A DNA stretch of 26,740 nucleotides from a virus. This document shows positions 22,884 to 26,740 of this stretch, piece by piece (the first letter of the stretch is position 1; every line of letters begins with the position of its first letter). The DNA is taken from the IMG/VR virus record IMGVR_UViG_3300044613_000080, positions 1-26,740 of that record. One strand, 5' to 3'. The notes beneath the pieces were generated by a model. That model had not been told where the DNA came from. It worked only from the letters and a program-made list of their open reading frames with translations, and did no database searches. Both the position numbers and the translations under genes were made by a program.

Positions 22884-23176
22884 GCGACCACCATCTTAAA
22901 GATTCCACCTTCTGCATTGCTTAGTTCGGTAGTGTTGACAGGCTTACCATCTATCCTGTCCATAACTTCCTTGATTGCCCAAGGCTCTCCGGCTTCTGCT
23001 GACTTGACTAGCTTCTCGGTAATGTTCCTGAGTTTCTTACGATCCTCTTGTACTAGGGCTACTCTTAGTGCATCGTAAAAGAGCTTTCCCTTCTTACCAT
23101 TCTGGTTGCCTGTAGGTGCGCCACCTTTATTAGTTGGCTCAACTTGTAGATTATTGTTTTCTGTAGAGTTTTCCAT
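22871..23176 (-). CDS. Small terminase subunit-like DNA-recognition protein
   Basis: 101 aa. NKGGAPTGNQNGKKGKLFYD, then ALRVALVQEDRKKLRNITEK, then LVKSAEAGEPWAIKEVMDRI with DGKP is the pattern of the small phage proteins that sit directly before large terminase (often named DUF5681-like). They are thought to recognise phage DNA and load the motor. Gly/Lys-rich N-terminus may bind DNA; the helical middle may form the ring. AGGGAATGG precedes the ATG. It overlaps TerL by 13 bases. It lies beside a 93-base regulatory gap that could also hold the packaging site. Confidence 0.8.
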   Translation of the reverse strand: MENSTENNNLQVEPTNKGGAPTGNQNGKKGKLFYDALRVALVQEDRKKLRNITEKLVKSAEAGEPWAIKEVMDRIDGKPVNTTELSNAEGGIFKMVVAWEK

Positions 23177-23269
23177 TCCATTCCCTATGGGTTGATGGTT
23201 TATGATGTTGCTATTCTACAACAGATTTTATAAACAAATGTAGTAAAATGTAGAAGTAAAGGAGGTGTT
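23177..23269. promoter_or_regulatory. Divergent control region between TerS and a plus-strand gene
   Basis: The only divergent intergenic region in the window. AAATGTAG occurs twice on the plus strand with a 10-base period (23236-23243 and 23246-23253), and its inverted form CTACA lies at 23216-23220; TTCTACA/TGTAGAA make 7-base outer arms. A central TTTATAAA (23227-23234) gives a -10-like TATAAA on both strands. The plus-strand -35 candidate is TTGCTA (23208-23213), at a short 15-base spacing. The repeats suggest binding sites on one face of the helix. The packaging signal could also lie here. Confidence 0.45.
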
Positions 23270-23473
23270 ATGAAATTATCGCCAATCGTAAATGTAGAAG
23301 TTCCAATGTCAGCAGAGATGCTTCATGCTCTTAATCGTCAAGAAGCTATCTGTACTTGCAAAGGAATTGATACTGTTACTGTAGATTCTACAATTGCATT
23401 TTTGACAGAAAAATATAACTCTACATTTGCTGCACAATTTAAACCAGAATACTTAATATCCAAGAGCCTTTAA
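23270..23473 (+). CDS. Plus-strand insert gene (moron-like), 67 aa
   Basis: 67 aa on the opposite strand to every gene from 865 to 26740. Its ribosome site AAAGGAGGTG (23258-23267) is the strongest in the window, 4 bases from the end of GGAGG to ATG. Protein starts MKLSPIVNVEVPMSAEMLHA, has Cys-Thr-Cys (CTCKG) around residues 28-32, then DTVTVDSTIAFLTEKYNST, and ends FKPEYLISKSL. No family recognised, no membrane segment, no helix-turn-helix I would defend. The last 21 bases overlap the end of the 428-aa virion gene tail-to-tail. An own promoter, own ribosome site and reversed orientation fit a moron expressed independently of the late operon. Confidence 0.6.
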   Translation: MKLSPIVNVEVPMSAEMLHALNRQEAICTCKGIDTVTVDSTIAFLTEKYNSTFAAQFKPEYLISKSL

Positions 23474-24739
23474 TAGTTCTTCGTTAATTATTCCACCATA
23501 AGGCTTCATTTCCATTGCCCTTCTATCGGCTTGCGAGAAATTTTTAGGATCTGCAATTCCTCTTTCTTTTACGACTTGAGGAAGTAGTTCAAATACAGTT
23601 CTTGGTTGATCTATTATTCCTAAACCTTGTCCTGGCACACCTCTTGGATATGCTGGATGTCCTGATTGCATAATCATTGGAGCATCTGCAAAGATTTCTC
23701 CAATATTCATAACATCAAGAGTTGGTGCGTTTAATTGTTTTGGGTCTGCTACAGCTAATCTAGCCTCGCCAATGTTTAAACCGCCAACATCTCTAAACTT
23801 TACATCCATCTCATTCATAACTGCTTTTCTGACTGTGTCAGGAGCTTCTCTAAATTGTTGAATGCTTTCTCTAGAATCTATACCTTTCCAATCTGGAATA
23901 AATCCTTTAATTGTTTTATTTAATGCTTTTTTATCTGTTTTGCTCAATGCACTTTCTGCATAATTAAGCATAGTTTCATAAGTCATATTGGCAAAATCAC
24001 CGCCAGATGGTGTCATTCTCCAAGGCAAATACAATGGATTTTGTCCTGTTGTATCTTTTAAATCTTTAGCCAACTCTAATATTGATTTTGTTGGTGCTTG
24101 AGCAGATGCCCATACTTGACCAGGATTATTAAACATATAGTCTTGACCACCAAGCAATCCAACTGGTCTATTTAAAACTACATCATTAATTTTTACCAAC
24201 TCACCGCCTGCTGCAGTTCTATCAGACATACTTGTAATAAATGGTCTACCCTCAAAATCTACAAGAGACAGTTTTTGCTGTGCTGGTGTTCTTTGTCCTT
24301 CAATAACTGTGGTTAGATTTTTTAATCTTTCTTGCTCTCCAACTCTTGGATCAAATTTTGGATCAAAATCTTTTACTTTTGATACAACTGTTGGAACTTT
24401 ACTAGCAACAGAACCCATAAGTCCTGGCACTTGTTCCATTAGCCTTGCAAGAGCTTGCCGGTCTCCTACATTGATACCGCCTTGATCCATTACTAGAGCT
24501 TTGTCTAGATCGGACATTTGCGTTTGTAGATTCTGTTGCGCTGACTGTGCCACATTTCTTGCATAGTCCATCACTTGTGGATTTGTCATTGCTGTCATCT
24601 GTGGTGGTGTGTAACCTTGTAATGCGCCTGCTAGTGTGCCTGTTGGCTGTCTGCCACCAAGAAGTCCTGCCATTGATGGTCTTTGCGGAGCTAACAAGCC
24701 ACCTAATCGGGCTTGTGCCAGATCTAATAGGCTTGCCAT
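23453..24739 (-). CDS. Putative virion or ejected protein with conserved SMSDRTAAG block (428 aa)
   Basis: 428 aa. The N-terminal ~60 residues are Gly/Leu/Pro-rich repeats (LGGLLAPQRPSMAGLLGGRQ). The middle has KLSLVDFEGRPFITSMSDRT, AAGGELVKINDVVLNRPVGL and GGQDYMFNNPGQVWASAQAP (about residues 156-215). I recognise that block from large, uncharacterised structural polyproteins of other phages. The remainder is helical with EIFADAPMIMQSGHPAYPRG near the end. No catalytic triad is evident. It lies upstream of terminase rather than with the ejection genes, which is unusual. AAGGAT is the ribosome site. It could be a head-internal protein or an ejected effector; the function is unknown. Confidence 0.55.
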   Translation of the reverse strand: MASLLDLAQARLGGLLAPQRPSMAGLLGGRQPTGTLAGALQGYTPPQMTAMTNPQVMDYARNVAQSAQQNLQTQMSDLDKALVMDQGGINVGDRQALARLMEQVPGLMGSVASKVPTVVSKVKDFDPKFDPRVGEQERLKNLTTVIEGQRTPAQQKLSLVDFEGRPFITSMSDRTAAGGELVKINDVVLNRPVGLLGGQDYMFNNPGQVWASAQAPTKSILELAKDLKDTTGQNPLYLPWRMTPSGGDFANMTYETMLNYAESALSKTDKKALNKTIKGFIPDWKGIDSRESIQQFREAPDTVRKAVMNEMDVKFRDVGGLNIGEARLAVADPKQLNAPTLDVMNIGEIFADAPMIMQSGHPAYPRGVPGQGLGIIDQPRTVFELLPQVVKERGIADPKNFSQADRRAMEMKPYGGIINEELLKALGY

Positions 24740-24755
24740 ATTTATCCTTTATTTG

Positions 24756-25043
24756 TTACCACTTAACTTTGTCTGCCCAATATGCCGCACTCATCTTGCC
24801 TTTAGCAATGTTGCTTGCATGACGAGCCTTAAATGATTTCTGTCTTGCTTTGCCTGCCTCGGTCTTGGGATTAGCACCTGCACCGCTTACACCTTGCTGA
24901 CCAAATCGTATTGTCTTTACCTTATCGCCTTCTTTTGCTACGACTACATGGCTTTTAGTAGGGTGGCTAGGTGTCTTTTTAGGCGAATTAAATCCGCTAA
25001 CACCTATTCTTTCAAAGAGTTTCGCAGCTTCTCTTATCTTCAC
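24756..25043 (-). CDS. Small basic protein, DUF6321-like (95 aa)
   Basis: 95 aa from a GTG start at 25043 that overlaps the stop of the preceding gene (GTGA). N-terminus MKIREAAKLFERIGVSGFNS, then KSHVVVAKEGDKVKTIRFGQ, then a C-terminal KSFKARHASNIAKGKMSAAYWADKVKW-type block (shared pattern: RFG, KSFKARH, SAAYWADKVKW). This end is widespread in phages near terminase genes and is classed as a domain of unknown function. The many Lys/Arg and conserved His/Trp suggest nucleic-acid binding. It belongs to a run of three short basic genes, all overlapping by 4 bases. Confidence 0.65.
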   Translation of the reverse strand: MKIREAAKLFERIGVSGFNSPKKTPSHPTKSHVVVAKEGDKVKTIRFGQQGVSGAGANPKTEAGKARQKSFKARHASNIAKGKMSAAYWADKVKW

Positions 25044-25201
25044 TTTTTGTATCGAGCAGACTTACCAGCTTCTGACATAGCAATTGCAATCGCCTGGCGA
25101 GGGTTCTTAACGACCTTACCGCCCTTGCCAGAATGTAGCTTGCCCTCTTTGTACTCGCCCATGACCTTACCGATCTTCTTTTGGGATTTGGTCATCTTCA
25201 T
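25040..25201 (-). CDS. Small basic protein, DUF6496-like (53 aa)
   Basis: 53 aa. KVMGEYKEGKLHSGKGGKVV, then KNPRQAIAIAMSEAGKSARY (about residues 12-51) is the standard text of the small DUF6496 proteins found in phages and bacteria (KxMxEFKxGxLxSxSGxxVxxxxQAIAIALSEA). ATG at 25201 overlaps the upstream stop (ATGA), and its stop overlaps the next gene start (GTGA). The protein is strongly basic; the function in the family is unknown, with DNA association plausible. It is short, but the conserved pattern and both overlaps make it secure. Confidence 0.8.
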   Translation of the reverse strand: MKMTKSQKKIGKVMGEYKEGKLHSGKGGKVVKNPRQAIAIAMSEAGKSARYKK

Positions 25202-25356
25202 TTTTTAGCCTTTACTGGTTTAGCTGTCTTAGCTGCTTGTTTGAAAGCCTTGGCTGTTGGCGCACCGGCTGTGCCTGGCTTACGCATCTTCTCGCCTGAT
25301 CCTTCGGCTATTCTTTTACGCTTTGCTGCGATATTGCTGTAGAGACCCTGTTTCAT
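25198..25356 (-). CDS. Small basic protein (52 aa)
   Basis: Start chosen at ATG 25356, which overlaps the preceding TGA (ATGA); the frame is open further upstream, but that part is a wrong-frame reading of an acidic tail and gives an Arg-rich artefact. The protein MKQGLYSNIAAKRKRIAEGS, then GEKMRKPGTAGAPTAKAFKQ, then AAKTAKPVKAKK is a very common short phage protein (MKQGLYxNIxAKRxRIxxGSGEKMRKPGxxGAPTxxxF) of unknown function, highly basic and probably disordered. It is likely a DNA-associated or virion protein. It forms a set with the next two genes. Confidence 0.75.
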   Translation of the reverse strand: MKQGLYSNIAAKRKRIAEGSGEKMRKPGTAGAPTAKAFKQAAKTAKPVKAKK

Positions 25357-25724
25357 TCTTCTTCCCCTTCTTCTTCCATTTCTTCTTCGCCTACAGCTTC
25401 CCAAGCCATGCAACCTCGTTCACCCTTGCAGACAAAATCGAATATCTCACAATGCCCCATGCCTTTAGGCACTCCGCACTTGCTCATTTCTTCGCCTGTT
25501 TCGTAGTATTCACAGGCTTTGCACTTGCCTTCACCATCTTTACGATCACCATAATCGGCTGTAATAACGGCTTTTTTCATGTTGCCTTTGTTAATATCGG
25601 CATCCACTGTAGAGAGTGGGCAAGACTCGGTATCCGACTCTAGTAGACCACCCTCGGACTTCTCAGCCATCTTAGGCTCTTTGCCAAGGAGTCCAATCAT
25701 TATCGACATACCTTTTTCTTTCAT
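25353..25724 (-). CDS. Cys-rich protein with acidic tail (123 aa), first late gene
   Basis: 123 aa. N-terminus contains an internal MSIMIGLLGK hydrophobic stretch. Residues 67-108 hold Cys68, Cys71 (CKACEYY), Cys83, Cys92, Cys99 and Cys105 (GCMAW), a spacing that could bind zinc or an iron-sulfur cluster. The last 13 residues are nearly all Glu (GEEEMEEEGEEE). Similar small Cys-rich proteins with a CxxCxYY...C...GxC..F pattern occur in aquatic phages with no known function. It is the first gene after the late-region terminator. The GGGTGA at 25733-25728 is its probable ribosome site. A metal-binding role is inferred from cysteines only. Confidence 0.6.
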   Translation of the reverse strand: MKEKGMSIMIGLLGKEPKMAEKSEGGLLESDTESCPLSTVDADINKGNMKKAVITADYGDRKDGEGKCKACEYYETGEEMSKCGVPKGMGHCEIFDFVCKGERGCMAWEAVGEEEMEEEGEEE

Positions 25725-25733
25725 ATTTCACCC

Positions 25734-25758
25734 GAAAAAAAGCCCTATTGCTAGGGCT
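25734..25758 (-). terminator. Intrinsic terminator in the leader of the late operon
   Basis: On the minus strand, AGCCCTA (25758-25752) and TAGGGCT (25747-25741) form a 7-bp stem closed by a GCAA tetraloop (GNRA type). Seven T residues (25741-25735) follow. It works only in the minus direction, as no T-run exists on the other side. It stands between the second glycosyltransferase and the first late gene, only 10 bases before that gene. Confidence 0.85.
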
Positions 25759-25780
25759 ATAAAGAAGAATCACTAAATTC

Positions 25781-25815
25781 TGGGTGCAATTACCCAAGAA
25801 AATTATACAACATTT
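25781..25815 (-). promoter_or_regulatory. Late promoter candidate with perfect TATAAT and early hairpin
   Basis: TATAAT (25807-25802) is a perfect -10 on the minus strand. The -35 is weak: TGGTTT lies 17 bases upstream, and a TTGAAA is too close. Such a promoter may need an activator. Initiation would fall near 25795, at the start of a small inverted repeat TGGGT/ACCCA (25781-25785 and 25792-25796). The full terminator at 25758-25734 follows about 40 bases later. Confidence 0.45.
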
Positions 25816-26499
25816 TCAAGCATTAAACCATCTTTTATACAAATCTGGTCTATTTTCTTTTAACCAATCTTTTGACTCATCGCTACATTGTTTGTAGTTT
25901 GTTCCGTAAGTTTGGCTTCCAACATGGTGAATGTATGCTCTAGCAATGTAAAGATTGTGTCCTTTAGCAATTTGGTTCATGCACCAAATGTCATCGGAGT
26001 ACCAATCAATTGGCGCACAGTCCTCCCAAGTATGTTTAGAGACCCAGTTGAATATTCCTGCAATATAGTCCGTTTGGATAATTTGATTCTCGCCTTCGTA
26101 ATTCAGCCCTACTAGGTTTCCTTGCCCATAACGAATGTTTTGTAGACCCTTGGCATAATTTGTTCTTGCTGCGACAGAGCCAATCTTGTCATCAACCTGT
26201 TTTATAAGCTCTACATCAGCGATTAGGTCTTGGTAGGATGATGGGTTCAAGACTACATCATCGGCACACGCTACAGCCTCTGGATAGTCCTCAAAAGCCT
26301 TATTAGTAATAAAGTTCCATGCCTTGCCACCTTTATCGTAAGTATGCTCAAAATTCCTAGTTTTATGCTTTGGTAATTTGTAATCTGATCCGCAAATGTA
26401 GATTTCCACATCTTCTGGCACATAGAGTTCTACAGATTTAAGTAGAACTGGTAAACACTTTTGGTTTTTAGAGCAAATTACGATTGGCGGTTTTTGCAT
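25816..26499 (-). CDS. Second glycosyltransferase-like protein (227 aa)
   Basis: 227 aa. PPIVICSKNQKCLPVLLKSV is the first strand and helix of a GT-A fold, EDVEIYICGSDYKL the second. ACADDVVLNPSSYQD (about residues 77-91) holds the DxD-like metal site at Asp80/Asp81. TDYIAGIFNWVSK and DWYSDDIWCMNQIAKGHNLY are the acceptor and base-motif regions, with HHVGSQT near the end. It probably transfers a sugar to an unknown acceptor. It stands upstream of the late promoter in the same direction and is terminated before the late genes, so it may be a middle or separately controlled gene. Divergent from the glycosyltransferase at 16307-16942. Fold assigned by motifs. Confidence 0.65.
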   Translation of the reverse strand: MQKPPIVICSKNQKCLPVLLKSVELYVPEDVEIYICGSDYKLPKHKTRNFEHTYDKGGKAWNFITNKAFEDYPEAVACADDVVLNPSSYQDLIADVELIKQVDDKIGSVAARTNYAKGLQNIRYGQGNLVGLNYEGENQIIQTDYIAGIFNWVSKHTWEDCAPIDWYSDDIWCMNQIAKGHNLYIARAYIHHVGSQTYGTNYKQCSDESKDWLKENRPDLYKRWFNA

Positions 26500-26520
26500 T
26501 GTAGACAGACAAACCTTTCG

Positions 26521-26740
26521 TTAATTCCATGATTGTATATCTCGAAAATCCCATTCTCGGTTGTCTTTTTCTCCTGACACCTTGAGCATATCCGCATAGT
26601 CTTTAGATTTGGCTTTCTTGTCGAGTTGGTCTTGGAGTCGCTTTTTAGCATTGTGTAGGTCTGTTTCGAATCGCTTTGTAGATATTCTAAGGTGATGGGC
26701 TAGTTGATTCTGACTAGCGTATGGGTGGCTTATATAACGA
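26521..26740 (-). CDS. Putative helix-turn-helix DNA-binding protein, 3' part
   Basis: The frame runs off the right edge, so the N-terminus is missing; 72 residues are visible. HPYASQNQLAHHLRISTKRF is compatible with a helix-turn-helix (QNQLAHHL - turn - ISTKRFETDL). A Lys/Gln-rich coil (NAKKRLQDQLDKKAKSKDYA) and an acidic/aromatic end (NREWDFRDIQSWN) follow. This would suit a small transcriptional or replication regulator, perhaps of the late promoter next door. It precedes the glycosyltransferase by 21 bases on the same strand. The DNA-binding role is inferred from the helix pattern only. Confidence 0.5.
   Translation of the reverse strand, partial: RYISHPYASQNQLAHHLRISTKRFETDLHNAKKRLQDQLDKKAKSKDYADMLKVSGEKDNREWDFRDIQSWN

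Noticed and set aside
25357-25413. Arg-rich N-terminal extension of the 52-aa basic protein
   Set aside because: It is an out-of-frame reading of the Glu-tail codons of the upstream gene; the ATG at 25356 shows the ATGA overlap typical of this operon and matches the family start.
1-26740. tRNA genes, CRISPR arrays, integrase, attachment sites
   Set aside because: No cloverleaf with a T-loop signature, no regular spacer repeats and no integrase motif were seen on reading; computational searches could not be run.

Overview
The window is one contiguous piece of a tailed-phage genome. It was probably assembled from an environmental, likely freshwater, sample, and its host is a Gram-negative bacterium that the sequence does not identify. 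It resembles a podovirus. A P22-type portal, an SU10-type major capsid protein, an SU10/gp4-type head-tail adaptor and a P22 gp10-type tail hub are present. No tail tube, sheath, tape-measure or tail-assembly frameshift pair is seen. No integrase, repressor, tRNA, CRISPR array or insertion sequence was recognised. Coding density is very high: no stretch over 300 bases lacks a gene, and neighbours often share ATGA or TAATG junctions.

Layout, left to right. Positions 1-870 hold three plus-strand genes of the DNA-metabolism arm: the 3' end of an SSB-like gene, a tiny secreted Cys-rich peptide and a PD-(D/E)XK nuclease. They run head-on into a long minus-strand late block (25807 down to 865). Read in its own direction, that block contains: a promoter, a leader with an intrinsic terminator, a Cys-rich protein, three short basic proteins, a 428-aa putative virion protein, one plus-strand insert gene (23270-23473), small and large terminase, portal, a small gene, scaffold, major capsid protein and a terminator. 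It continues with a small gene, a glycosyltransferase, the adaptor, a run of tail/fibre modules (15675-10978, including an S74 chaperone-tailed protein), the P22 gp10-like hub, another fibre, a GNAT-like protein, four large putative ejection/internal virion proteins and a tail-collar fibre. It ends with a lysis cassette of several membrane proteins plus a GH24 endolysin. Upstream of the late promoter (25816-26740) are a second glycosyltransferase and the 3' part of a putative helix-turn-helix protein.

The genes form a complete head-packaging-tail-lysis programme. Terminase and portal package DNA into an SU10-type capsid built on the scaffold. Adaptor and hub close the vertex, fibres bind the host, the Ala/Gly/Gln-rich proteins are probably ejected with the DNA, and the holin-like proteins plus endolysin release progeny. 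The most unusual signals are regulatory or very small: a terminator between the late promoter and the first late gene, a hairpin placed between a Shine-Dalgarno sequence and the nuclease start codon, two short genes hidden in the lysis region, and a plus-strand gene with spaced operator-like repeats beside the terminase.
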